24,619 bases of DNA from Nemertoderma westbladi (GCA_032718475.1 JAUCBJ010000881.1:1-24619); one strand, 5' to 3'. Positions 1-9,833 are shown, counted from the first letter of the stretch. Notes: generated by a model not told the origin, from the sequence alone. Translations and numbers: made by a program.

Positions 1-78
1 GTTTCGTCTTAGGAAGGTATAATTCGCCAATTAACAGTTCAGAAGGAGTGTCATATGACTGGGGCTTCACCTCAAATG
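1..78 (+). CDS. Possible 3' end of a host exon, partial at left edge
   Basis: Reading from base 3 the frame is open for 25 codons with a protein-like composition (it includes the run SSEGVSYDWGF) and stops exactly at AATG|GTAAGTG, a near-consensus splice donor at 79-84. The other two forward frames hit stops within the first 30 bases. A pyrimidine-rich TTTCGTCTTAG at 2-12 could be an acceptor, making this a complete 66-base exon from 13 to 78; otherwise it is the end of a longer exon. I do not recognise a domain. The downstream exon is not visible in the window. A chance open frame beside a chance donor is possible at this length. Confidence 0.35.
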
Positions 79-465
79 GTAAGTGTTTACGTATATAGAG
101 TGCAACCCCCCCTCCATTCCCAGTTCTGTCTCTCCTATATATATCATATCCATCAATATTTACTTGTTGGTTTGTTATTGAGTTATTATATTATTGAGTT
201 ATTATATATTGTTGTTTGTTACATCGGCATAGCATAGACCTAATAACAATACAACAATAGAGTACTGTCAGACTGTAGTTAAAATAAATAGACAAATTCA
301 GCCCCGGTTGCCGGTATTACAGTATTATGGTGAAGTGATTTGACTGTTTGAAGAATTGTAAATGAGAAACAAATGCGAGCGTAGCGAGCGAAATTTTTTT
401 GTGTATTTTCGTGATTTCAATTAATTTGTGGTGCGCATCAGAGGCAGAGCTGCGCGCTGAGGCGC

Positions 466-535
466 AACGCGCACCTGTCTCACCCGACTGCCCGAACGCG
501 CACCTGTCTCACCCAAACGCGCAACGCGCATCTGG
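466..535. repeat. GC-rich 29-bp direct repeat
   Basis: The 20-mer AACGCGCACCTGTCTCACCC occurs at 466-485 and again at 495-514, a period of 29 bases, followed by a degraded third start (AAACGCGCAACGCGCATCTGG). The surrounding 430-612 stretch is much richer in CG dinucleotides than the AT-rich DNA on both sides. No convincing coding sequence accompanies it; the open frame that crosses it is compositional. Confidence 0.75.
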
Positions 536-592
536 TTTACGGTCATTCGCGCAGCTGCGCAGGTACGCGTCCGAGTTTTGCAGCATGAATTC

Positions 593-615
593 CAACCTGG
601 GCGCCACCCGGGTTG
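593..615. repeat. Short inverted repeat (hairpin)
   Basis: CAACCTGGG (593-601) and CCCGGGTTG (607-615) can pair over 9 positions with one G-T type mismatch and a 5-base loop. The right arm plus GAG is also found in inverse orientation at 3561-3572, so this may be part of a transposon end and not an isolated hairpin. Confidence 0.5.
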
Positions 616-618
616 AGA

Positions 619-2129
619 TTCTTAGTATATTTCCTAAGTTCTAAACAAGTCTGCTTAGAAAGGCTTAGAACGCTTAGCAACGCTGGTGCAAAGGGTGAGT
701 AAAGTACTTAACAAATTTTCCAATTTCATAAAAAGGACATTGCAAGTTTATAATGTTTAGCAAGTTGTTGCTATGTGACTGACAAGTATTACAGGATATA
801 TAAACGTGCTTTATATGTAACCGATGATATATGCAAGCACTTTGCAAGTGTAATGAACTAATAACATGCGCATTACAAATCTAGCATATATCTGTATCTT
901 ATATATTCCCGGCACTAGTTCGAACCTGCGTCGCAAATTTTTTTAAGTAATAATTATTTTTGAAAAATAAATGTTGTGGGAAGAGTGGCGGTTAGCTTTC
1001 GAATGAAAGTAAATGATGACCCCACCCCCCCTCAGAGACAAGAGAAACAACACACGGAACATCATAGTGAGTGATGTACTGTATGCTATGCACTTGTGTT
1101 TGGTTTGATACTCTTTGTTGCAACCCCCCCCCCCCCCCCCCCTCCCCCATGACATATGTAAACAAATTAATACAGAGACTCAATGTTTTTAATATAAACA
1201 ACATATAAACAAACATATTATTACTGTACGTTACATAGATATATACACATCAGATATAAACGCGCAAATACTGTAGGTCTACATTAAAACACAGTTACGT
1301 CGGAAAAATTTATCCAAAAAGTTCAAAAATGGTATTCCTAATTTCTGTTTATGCAATAAAACTATTTAATTCAAATTTGTAATCTTATCAAGCGCTACAG
1401 TAGATTACGATTTGAGCACGAAATAAAATAGAAAATTTATCACCCGTCATATAAAGTTACCAATAACATCATCATATTATATTATAACTATATGGATTGC
1501 AGCAATTGTATTTTGAACATTAGGGTTAACTTTTCCCAACGAAAATAGTGGTTCAATGAATAAATTAAAATTAGAAATACATACACAGAAACATTAAAAA
1601 TGATTTTAGACATGTTCAAAATCATTAATACAAGGAATTCCAAATAATGAAGTGCTACGGCTACCATTCATAGTACTGGTATTGTAACACGATATACAGT
1701 AGATATAAGGTTATTATTGAGATTAGATGCAGGATAACTAGCGGTTCATTGTGGTGGTCCAGTTGAATTTTAGGGCATTTTTTTTACAATTTCGTTACCG
1801 GTACTACCCGGTGTCTGTGAGAAAAGACGGTTTCCTTGGGAAAATGTCTGGAAAACACAGAATAAAAAATCAGGGAAAATATTTTTAAAGTAGGCCTACT
1901 TTTTTATCTTCATTTTGTTATTTTTTATTGGGAGCTGCCGCTCCCATACCCCAGACCCCCGTTTAGTACAATGAAACGGCTTTAACAATAATATAATATA
2001 AAGCAAAATTACAATTAATATTATACTCTGAGAGTTTTACAAGAACCTACAGTAACTATAATGCCAAATAGATAACACAGATACAAATAAGAGAAAGCAC
2101 AACACATTACATAGTTTTACAGATTCAGT
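619..2129. other. Non-coding AT-rich stretch
   Basis: No credible gene in any frame. It contains scattered GCAAGT-like words near its left end, the poly-C tract, and one exact TAGGCCTA palindrome at 1891-1898. It may be the interior of the candidate element bounded at 607 and 3572, but nothing in it identifies an element class. Confidence 0.5.
1124..1148. repeat. Poly-C tract
   Basis: A run of 19 C, one T, then 5 C. It is low-complexity sequence and generates spurious glycine-rich open frames on the minus strand. Such tracts can form i-motif or G-quadruplex structures and are prone to length error in assemblies. Confidence 0.9.
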
Positions 2130-2715
2130 TTACAGCGTCAGACGAGTGGAGTGATCGGCAATCCAGCTCCATCCTCCGTACGCCAGACCACTGTGCCACT
2201 TTAGCCTCGACTCCCTGATGCAATGAGAAGCCCCTCGAACTATGGCGAACTGCACACGGCGGCGAACCCACTCCATGACGGTGCTATAAGGTCTGTCCCA
2301 GTTGTGGTGTAACCTATCAGCGAAGATACTCGGGAGCTTGTTGGCATGCGGTGCCAGAACTCCATTCTACGGAGAGACAAGAGACTACGAAGGGTGCAAA
2401 GTCCGCTCACCTCTGTCTCGCTGGTTCCACATATAGTGCGGTTTTAGCGTCCTCCACAGATTCTAGGACCCTCATCGGGGGGCGTCCCGCATATGGCTCG
2501 GCGTCAATGTTTACGACCCTGATATCTAACAACGCCTGAGTCTGCCGGTTGAATGCCCCCGAACTCATACATCACACCAAGTCCTGCCTCTCCACTTAAT
2601 CCAGGCTGGTCTCTGACTATGGGTTCCGACTGTCACGTTTCGTGGTCCAAATGCTAGAGAGGCCAGATCCCCAACAACATCACGGAGTTCAATATATGTC
2701 TTTGGATTATGAGGC
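2130..2715 (-). pseudogene. Decayed retroelement C-terminal coding remnant
   Basis: On the minus strand three consecutive open blocks in shifting frames read like one protein. About 2715-2573 encodes a block with TYIELRDVVGDLASLAFGP and ends in TGTGATGT; 2568-2407 encodes LLDIRVVNIDAEPY followed by an ESVEDAK run; 2366-2130 encodes DRPYSTVMEWVRRRVQFAI, then a CIRESR run, to a TAA stop. Stops and frame changes separate the blocks. The layout (an LLDI-type Asp followed by an ExxxxK region, then a W-x-R-x-R-V-x-F-A-I-V-R helix and a C-I-R-x-S-R motif) recalls the C-terminal region seen after the reverse transcriptase in some metazoan and protist retroelement proteins, and the first part could be a relic of a PD-(D/E)XK-like nuclease. 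That assignment is from pattern memory and is tentative; the coding remnant itself is fairly clear. Confidence 0.5.
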
Positions 2716-3266
2716 CTTTTTTAAATTCCAATTCTTCCAAAGTCAATTGTTATTAATCCAATTTCACTAACATTCAAATAATTTGAATTTTAATTGTATC
2801 AATTAGGCATTAATTCAAATAAATTGTCAATTAGCAACAATCGGACAATTAGGCAAACCATAAATATTTCATTAACGATATAGACAGTACAAACAAAACA
2901 AATAAACAATAAACAAAACAAGTATACAACAGGCACTAAACAATTAAAGATTACAAAACTCTATAAAGAATAACAAAATTAAAGAGTACAAAATACAATA
3001 AACAATTTAATTGAAGTAAACAAACAGCAATAAAACTACCAGTATAAATTAAAGTAACAAAACGCTATACACTATTTATTTAAGTAAGCAAAACTCATTA
3101 AACAATTAAACGTAAATAAAGAAAACTCAATAAACGCAACTCTGCAGTAGGCCTACTGACCACAAAATGACTGAATGAGTCATTTATTGGCGGTGGATCA
3201 TGTGACTGATTTTTAATTGCAATGCGTGTCAAGCACCACTAAAGTTCTTATTAAATTTTTGTCAAG
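2716..3266. other. Non-coding AT-rich stretch
   Basis: Very A-rich on the plus strand (repeated AAACAA, CAATAAAC and similar words at about 2880-3130). It holds one exact TAGGCCTA palindrome at 3148-3155 and no credible gene. Confidence 0.6.
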
Positions 3267-3406
3267 TTATAAAGTCAACGAAAGTATGTTCTAGGTATAC
3301 AAAATTTGTTAAAAATTTGCTAAGTGCATTGCATGATTATAAAGTCATCGAAATTATATTCTAGGTATACAAAATTTGTTAAGAATTTGGTAAGTGCATT
3401 GCATGA
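3267..3406. repeat. 70-bp tandem repeat, two copies
   Basis: Copy one is 3267-3336, copy two 3337-3406. Both contain TCTAGGTATACAAAATTTGT and end in TAAGTGCATTGCATGAT; they differ at only a few positions, with no indel. It lies about 170 bases inside the CTCAACCCGGG motif at 3562-3572, as subterminal repeats of DNA transposons often do. Confidence 0.85.
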
Positions 3407-3560
3407 TAAGTGCCCACCCAAATATTTCTTAAAATCTATACTGTACTTGGCAAGTATTTTTTAATTCCTTAACAAATAATGCAAAATGTGGTAATTGTAA
3501 AAATTTAGTAAAATTATCATGCCAGTACCTTGCCATTGTACTTTACTAATATGATACGAT

Positions 3561-3572
3561 TCTCAACCCGGG
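3561..3572. repeat. Possible right terminal inverted repeat
   Basis: TCTCAACCCGGG is the exact reverse complement of CCCGGGTTGAGA at 607-618, about 2.95 kb away. A few further bases match weakly. No convincing target-site duplication is seen (both outer flanks show CA). The pair could bound a non-autonomous DNA transposon containing the decayed coding remnant, or could be coincidence in GC-rich words. Confidence 0.3.
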
Positions 3573-3883
3573 CATCCAGCAGATAGATCAGAAAAAATGG
3601 GTTATATTGATACTCGCAAGCACAGATTCAGATACAGGCTGTCTTTCGCTGTCAGTCAATACCGGTATGCGGTACCAGACTGCCAGACTACACACTGAGA
3701 CTACCAGAGCTGCAGAGTACAACGAACTGACTGACTGACGTAAGCCAGTAAGCTGGTGGTGGTGGTAGCGGTAGCGGCAGCCTACCAGGACAGCAGGACA
3801 GGACAAGTACATCCAGTAGAGTAGGCAGGCGGTACAGTACAGTACCGGTACTACAGAGGTAGGAGGGGTAGGACAGTAGGAGA

Positions 3884-3971
3884 TTTCGCGCAGTATTTCT
3901 ACTGTGGGCGCCAATCTCGCGCAGAATTTCTGCTGCGCGCGCCAATCTCAAAGTTCACATATATGGCGGGA
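3884..3971 (+). promoter_or_regulatory. Promoter-like cluster upstream of the 4056 unit
   Basis: Within 90 bases there are an E2F-type TTTCGCGC (3884-3891), two CCAAT boxes in CGCCAAT context (3911-3915 and 3942-3946), a TATA-like CATATATGG (3958-3966) and GGCGGGA (3965-3971). The CCAAT boxes lie in a 31-bp tandem duplication (3886-3916 and 3917-3947). The cluster sits 85-170 bases before the ATG at 4056. Motif matches alone are weak evidence, but the density and placement are suggestive of an RNA polymerase II promoter. Confidence 0.35.
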
Positions 3972-4055
3972 TTAGCTATGCAGGGAATACAACGTTGATC
4001 ATAATCTCAGGAAAAACTATACTACTAAAACTATAACTATACTACAAGATACTCA

Positions 4056-4376
4056 ATGGAGGAACTGAAGTCTATCGTCGAGACGCAATGGAACTTCCTC
4101 GGACCCGGACTCCCGTTTAACTTATCTGAAGCTGCCTGGGAAGACTTATACAGGATGGGAGTAGTGAAGGACACTCGAGATCCAGCTGTGTGGAAGAGGT
4201 CGGCAGCAGGATATGTCCAGGGATTCTTCAGCTTTTTGGAGCGTTTAGAGGAACACCTGTTTCAACAACCTCACGGACCTCAAGAGCAGGGAGAGCTGCT
4301 TTATCAAGTTCGAGAACGAATTCTACGGATCAGACTAATCCTTTCAGGCTTTGAGAAAGCCTCGAAGAGAAGCTAA
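4056..4376 (+). CDS. Unrecognised protein, first part (106 residues to an in-frame stop)
   Basis: Open from ATG 4056 to TAA 4374-4376. The product is a soluble, helix-rich protein with an LPFNLSEAAWEDLYRMGV segment near residue 20-40 and a charged amphipathic stretch (FFSFLERLEEHL, about residues 57-68). There is no signal peptide or membrane segment. I do not recognise the family. After the TAA the same frame stays open for 180 further codons to 4925, so the stop may be a premature one in a longer protein, a read-through stop, or a true end. The context of the start (ACTCAATGG) is ordinary. It follows a promoter-like cluster and may share a transcript with the spliced C-terminal part. Confidence 0.5.
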   Translation: MEELKSIVETQWNFLGPGLPFNLSEAAWEDLYRMGVVKDTRDPAVWKRSAAGYVQGFFSFLERLEEHLFQQPHGPQEQGELLYQVRERILRIRLILSGFEKASKRS

Positions 4377-4910
4377 GACACGTCGTTGCAAGTCGCCGTA
4401 AAGACTTGGTTCCAACGAGTGAGTCTTAAAGTCCAAGGAACGACACAATGGAAAATTCAGCTAACCGAGCGCTCGACCCAAGGAGAATCAACAGACGCTG
4501 TCTTTTCTCAAGTGGAAAGCGAAGTTACGACAGAAAAACCTCAGAAGAAGGACGCTATTGACATCTATCTGTCGGACTATCAACGATTTATAGGTGACGA
4601 AGAGTTAAGGAGGCGGCTAGCTGGACTTCACCCTAAGAGTGAGGGAGCCAAATTTGTGTTGGACGCGTTAGATGCCGAAATGTTAGCCGCTGAACAGGCT
4701 AAATATGATGAAAGCATCCGCATCGCTAGGGAACAGGAAGAACAATTAAAGAAAAAACGAATAGAAGACAGAAAGGCAGCAGCAGCGGCAGCGGCTGAGG
4801 CTGAAAGAAAGGCGGCAGCGGCAGCGGCTGAGGCTGAAAGAAAAGCGGCAATGGCAGCGGCAGCGGCTGAGGCTGAAAGAAAGGCGGCAGAGGCAGAGGT
4901 ACCTAAAGAG
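4377..4910 (+). CDS. In-frame continuation with Ala-rich coiled-coil repeats
   Basis: Same frame as the ATG at 4056 but after its TAA; it has no in-frame ATG at its start. The encoded segment contains a polar linker, a helical domain around IYLSDYQRFIGDEELRRRLA, then a heptad-like region (EQEEQLKKKR) and four copies of an ERKAAAAAAEA-type repeat of about 12 residues. The exon most likely ends at AAAGAG|GTGAGG (4910/4911), a strong splice donor at a codon boundary; unspliced, the frame ends at TAG 4923-4925. Protein-like composition right through the stop argues that the two parts belonged to one protein. Function unknown. Confidence 0.45.
4767..4905 (+). repeat. Tandem repeat of about 36 bp inside coding sequence
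   Basis: Four copies of a GAAAGAAAGGCGGCAGCGGC-type unit, each ending in GCTGAGGCT in the first three, encode alternating Glu-Arg-Lys and poly-Ala. Lengths vary by codon multiples (one copy has an added ATGGCAGCG), so the frame is kept. Such repeats form long single alpha-helices or coiled coils and change length by slippage. Confidence 0.8.
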
Positions 4911-5209
4911 GTGAGGTCTCTATAGGGGTGCCACTAACAGGCGGCGGCGGACTCATGAGGGTCTGGGGGCACGTTAAATCGTCTCTAAGTGCAAGGGAGA
5001 TACTGAAGGCCCTCGTGTCTTACGAACCATGAATCAACATGGTGCCGTGGTACCGTCTCGGCCTGTTGCCGTACTGCTAGTCCTGTACACAGTAGGGGTG
5101 GTGGCTTAGTGTGATCTGTGGTTTATGTGGTAGGTCTATGTTTGGTATGTATGAGTTGACTAGACTCTTTACTGTCTCCAATCGGCTACTGAAACGTGTC
5201 TTTTCCCAG
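4911..5209 (+). other. Predicted intron (299 bases, GT-AG)
   Basis: Donor AAAGAG|GTGAGG at 4910/4911 and acceptor GTGTCTTTTCCCAG|GGT at 5209/5210, with a good pyrimidine tract. Both flanking exons end on codon boundaries. The intron would remove the TAG at 4923 and several other stops. No transcript evidence is available here. Confidence 0.45.
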
Positions 5210-5338
5210 GGTAGCACTATTGGAATGGAGGTGTTGCATCAGAATGGGCAGGATTCTGATGATTCTGTTGGTACTACTATTGGAATTGAGGTAGCACCCG
5301 GAATATCTGCTGCAAGGATGTCTGCGTTGTCCAGATAA
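5210..5338 (+). CDS. Predicted terminal exon of the 4056 unit (42 residues)
   Basis: Starting at the acceptor, phase 0 gives 42 codons to TAA 5336-5338. It contains two related segments, GSTIGMEV and GTTIGIEV, 20 residues apart, encoded by a 60-base imperfect repeat (5211 and 5271). The same frame is also open upstream to 5111, but that part lies in the predicted intron and starts at a GTG. No known domain recognised. Confidence 0.4.
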   Translation, partial: GSTIGMEVLHQNGQDSDDSVGTTIGIEVAPGISAARMSALSR

Positions 5339-7260
5339 GAAAATACCACCATCTGACGACTTATAGTCTTTAGCTCTACAGCTCTATAAGTACTACGTTA
5401 TGTACCCGGAGTGTCCTTACCTAGAAGTTAATTACCGCAGCCAACCAGAGCTAACGTGCCTATTAACCACTTTACAACACAAATATACTGCCTACAAACT
5501 AAATTACTTTCGGAAAGTACTGTACTCTAAACCCTAAATTAGGTACAAGTACTTATACAACAAATAACCAGCAGTTAAATATACTTGAACAGCTAAAAGA
5601 ACCACGGTATCTGCTGGAGTGACTAGAGCATAAAATCACTAGTCTTTACCTACGCCAAGCAGCCCTGATGTAGTACCGGGGTTAATTTAACTATAACGGT
5701 ATGTATAACAAGCACAATTACTGTAGGAATAAACTTGGGGGGTATGTAGGTTGCGAATACTCGCATAAACTCTGAATAATAAATATTACGCTACCCGTGC
5801 AGACTATACAAACAAAATACAGACCAAATGCTGGCAGACCACTGTCAAGCCTAAATAAACTACAGTATATGCAGACTCCGAAATGGTTAGTTAGTATGCG
5901 TTCTAACCGAGTAGTACGACTTATTCTTTCGGGGGGATTTACCTTACAACACTGGATGCCCCTACTTTCCTAACTAGTACTTTATCGGACCTACACTCTA
6001 CACACACTGCAATCTCTTCAGACCTAACAACAGCCAGACAACAATCCAACCTATAAATTAATTATGCAATCTGAGTATTTGCTCAGTATTACACTTACAG
6101 ATAAATAAAACTGACAGGAATAAGTAAAATCCCAATAAAAAACCAGGGCTGCAGTCCCTGATTAAATATCAAGACCTACCAGTATATAATTATCAAAATC
6201 GAGCAATACTGTTGTACCTTTAAGTACCGGTTCGGGCAGTTGGGCAGTTAGGCCTACAGCTTACCGTTCGACCGGTACCTCGACTTTATTGCCTACGGTG
6301 CAATAAAGAAATTAGAAAATCTATTATTGTTCGCGCTTTCAGACCTTTAGCAGTTTAACCTGCCAATTTTAGGTGTCCTCTTGTTTATAAATCGACTTTG
6401 ACCTATAACAAATATTTAGTGCACATAAAGTAACATTAGCCGAAGCCAGTCTATGCGCGATAATTCACCCACGGTTAAGGGAGACTGGATTCGGATGCTT
6501 TGATTTTATTGCGGTGCAGGCCTACTGTATTATTCGATTGATCGTTACTATATAATCTCTGACAAATATTATTTACTTTCGGGGAAATACTAACAGTTCC
6601 TTTAGGACGTGGCGCTTTAAGTATATACAGAGTTATGACTTACACTAAACACAACGGGATGGCTATTGAGTTACGTAAATGGCGCATTCTTTAGGAGATG
6701 CTTTATTATCAGTCACACTACTGCACACGACTTCACACTACTTCACACTGATCTGCCGTCCGTCACTGAATTTGATCATGTATAAGGAGGATAGCAACTG
6801 ACACATGTAGGGATTATGAAATAGCATTTAATTCACACAAAAACCACTATAATGTAAGTCGCAGTTGCTACAGGTAACCAGTCCCTCTTACCTTCAGTAA
6901 TCAAGAAGATTGGGGTTTATGATTATTTATCGTTATTCTCCAAATATAACAAGATATCTCTCCATATACAACAATTAATAACAAACAGTAAACAGAAGAA
7001 AAATAATTGGTGCAAGGTGCAGTTTATGTTATGCAGTGTTCAGCACTGCAGTTTGCCAGGTGTGCCCCGTCTGATAATAGATTTACGTTTCTATAATCAA
7101 AGTCATCTAATGTTCCGGTCAAAGTCTGAAACTTCCACAGAAGTACAGAAGATTTCCAAGCCAGTGTTCTGCTGCTTGGAAAAAGGATGAATACTAACAC
7201 ACTGACATGCCTGGCACGGTTTACGTAGGCTCTTGTCCCACATGAAATGAAAATCGCTCT
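5339..7260. other. Long AT-rich stretch without a gene
   Basis: No credible coding sequence in six frames and no RNA gene recognised. It contains one exact TAGGCCTA palindrome (6249-6256), an AGGCCTA (6518-6524) and several ACCGGT/GTACCGG words. Small minus-strand open frames near 7103-7294 have no recognisable features. Confidence 0.6.
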
Positions 7261-7261
7261 G

Positions 7262-7338
7262 ATTGGCTGAGCCGAACAAAGAAAAAGGTTCCACGTTGGC
7301 AGTAAATCAGCTGACAGATTGCGTCATTTGAGTTCCGG
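7262..7338 (+). promoter_or_regulatory. Weak promoter-like cluster before the LINE relic
   Basis: An inverted CCAAT box (ATTGG, 7262-7266), a TGCGTCAT CRE/AP-1-like site (7320-7327) and an ETS-like TTCCGG (7333-7338) lie 70-145 bases upstream of the relic's coding sequence. They could be host or element sequence. Chance is a reasonable alternative. Confidence 0.2.
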
Positions 7339-7405
7339 TCTTTTAGAGTATTAGTACTAGGACTTAGGACTAGTTAGGAAATCGCTCTCTAAGTATATAT
7401 CTGTT

Positions 7406-9693
7406 GTGAAAACACGTAGTCACAGGTTGCAGGCGATTAAAATTAATTCTCCTGGTGCTAATATTCTGTTATGTAATAGTTATTTACCGGTTGATTCTCG
7501 TTCGGCCTCAAATGTTTCCGATGACTTGTTATCTGTGCTTAACGAGGTACAGGAACTGATGGTAACATACAGAACATACAACCTTGTATTGGCCGGAGAT
7601 TTGAATACGGATTTTGGTAGAAATTCTGCCCATGTCCGCATGGTGAACTCATTTATACAGGATACTAATTTAAATATTCTGTGGAATACTTATGATGTAG
7701 ACTACACATACATGTCTGTTGTAAATAATTGTATATATTCATCAGTTATAGATCATTTTTTAGTTTCTAATAATGTTTTGCATTTTTGTACTTTATAGAT
7801 TATATTTAAATGTGTATTTTATTAAATTACAGTAGGAATTATTATTTTGATGATTATGTATAACATGTATATGATTAATATCAGGACGTAAAGTGGTGTT
7901 GTGCTGGTTAATAATTGTTTATCTCATTTATATATAATCTAACTTTATGTCAATAAACTAACTAACTAACTACTGAGGCAGGTGTAATACATCATGGTGC
8001 TAACTGCTAACTTATCTCAACATAGCCCAATCTACATGAAATGCAAGATAGGAAATTTGGATGACTCATTTCAAACATGGAATAGTGATAGTAAACCTTC
8101 TTTTACCAATGCCTCTCAGGAGCAAAAAAATTTGTATAAGGCAGATTTAAGATCTCTATTAGGTAATCTGGTGCTCGACTGTTGTGGTTGTAATAATATT
8201 AATTGTACTAGTGTTGACCATTTAAATGATTTACAGTTTTATGCCATCAATATTTTGGGAGCCATCGAGGAAGCCTGTTCTAATTTGCCATGGGTTGGTG
8301 GGGGTGTTATCGGGGGTGACTCCTCTGCACCTCAAACCTCTTTGCCTGGATGGAATGATCACGTTCGACCGTTTAAGGAGGAAGCCATATTTTGGCATAG
8401 TGTGTGGGTGTCGGCAGGTAGACCAAATGTGTCTCAGGGTAATCTTTTTCATTTACGTAGACAGTCCCGACTGCAGTATAAATACGCTGTCCGTCGGCTT
8501 AAGAGAAATATCGACTCTGTGCATAGGAATAAGTTTATGCAGGCGTGTTTCACATCCGATGTCGATGTTTTTGCTGAGATCAGAAAGCTTCGGGGTAATG
8601 TAAATGGGTTGAGTCACCTTATTGATGGGGAGACGACACCCACCTAGTGGCATCTCCGAGAAGTTCACTAGTATTTATTCCGAGGTTTTTAATCAAGGAT
8701 ATGATTCAGATTATTCCGAGGTTGATGAAAAACTCTCTGAGTTTCTTGCGGATGTTAACACTCGTTCTATAGTAATTACTCCTGAGTTGGTGTCAGCAGC
8801 TCTGGGTAAATTGAGGTCTGGTAAATCAGATGTAGAGGCTGCTTTCAACTCTGATTGCTTGAAGAATGCTTGTTCAGAGTTAACGGACCATTTGTGTATA
8901 TTATTTAACGGTTGTCTAATTCATGGGTATATACCAACATTTCTTTTGACAGCGTCTCTCGTCCCGATTATTAAGGACAAGCTGGGTGACTTTGCTTCAT
9001 CCTCGAATTATCGTGCGATTGCAATATCCTCACTAATATTAAAGGTTCTAGAATGGGTGATGATTCTATCCCAACAGGATTCGTTGTCTGTGGATGAACT
9101 GCAGTTTGGATTCCAGAAAGATTCGAGTACAACGTCCTGTACTTGGGCAGTCAATGAGGTTCTCTCATTTTATTCAAGGTTTGCTACACCAGTATTCGGC
9201 TGTCTTCTTGATTTATCGAAAGCATTCGACAAAGTTGAGTGGAAGAAGCTATTTCTCGAGTTACTTAAGAAGGGTTTTTCTCCGCTGTTCATTAGACTGT
9301 TATTATTTATATATAAAGAACAAATATGTTGGGTGAAATGGGGGTCGGAAACATCTAGGTCTTTCGGTGTATCAAATGGGGTGAGGCAGGGGTCAGTGGC
9401 CTCTCCTATACTTTTCAGTATTGTGATGGACACTTTAGTTCAAAAATTACGAGACTCAAACATCGGTTGTCATATTGGTTCATATTACTATGGTATTTTT
9501 GTTTACGCTGATGATATTATTTTGTTATGTCCTTCTTTATGCGGTTTACAGGAAATGATTAATATTTGTGCTCAATTTGCTTGTGAATTTAATATGACTT
9601 TTAGTACCGATCCCCACCCGAGAAAGAGCAAATCTAAGTGTATACCGTTTAATAGAGTATGGGTAGAACCTTCAGTTTGTGTTAAATTATATA
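7406..9693 (+). pseudogene. Non-LTR retrotransposon relic (endonuclease plus reverse transcriptase)
   Basis: Block one (7406-7792) is the C-terminal two thirds of an AP-type endonuclease, with VLAGDLNTDF (the GDxN motif) and SVIDHFLVSNN. The domain's N-terminus is absent, so the copy is 5' truncated. After a 180-base insertion, block two (from 7975) resumes at the SxHSP end of the endonuclease, then runs to a stop at 8645-8647. Block three, in another frame from about 8630, is reverse transcriptase: LDLSKAFDKVEW, GVRQGSVASPILFS and the catalytic FVYADDIILL near 9499-9528. Recognisable sequence fades about 9690, before the C-terminal domain ends. Lesions: truncation at both ends, an inserted LINE tail, a 7-base tandem duplication (GCTAACT, about 8000-8013) and a frameshift near 8630-8648. 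It belongs to the endonuclease-bearing (Jockey/CR1/Rex1-like) assemblage; I do not assign a clade. It cannot encode an active protein. Confidence 0.85.
7793..7970 (+). mobile_element. 5'-truncated LINE tail inserted in the relic
   Basis: About 180 AT-rich bases ending in CAATAAACTAACTAACTAAC, a 3' microsatellite tail typical of some LINEs. It separates the two halves of the relic's endonuclease. TACT occurs on both sides (7789-7792 and 7971-7974) and is a candidate short target-site duplication; the relic's protein sense continues after the second copy. The tail orientation puts the insert on the plus strand. Source family unknown. Confidence 0.6.
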
Positions 9694-9833
9694 GCCGCGA
9701 CAGTAGTAGGAGAAGCATAGGTCATCAATAACTCCTCCCTAGCTTGGGCTACGGCTCGCATCTCGGAGGCAATTAAAAAATGCCAAATTCCGGTGCTAAA
9801 TCGTGGTGTTTAATGACCATCTGTCACCATCAA

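Noticed and set aside
399-644. 81-codon plus-strand open frame
   Set aside because: It crosses a GC-rich 29-bp tandem repeat and a hairpin; the composition follows the repeat, not a protein.
943-1216. Two glycine-rich open frames on the minus strand
   Set aside because: They result from the poly-C tract and have no other coding character.
3588-3951. Two overlapping minus-strand open frames of 87-108 codons
   Set aside because: Low-complexity composition and simple repeats; they overlap the promoter-like region of a better plus-strand candidate.
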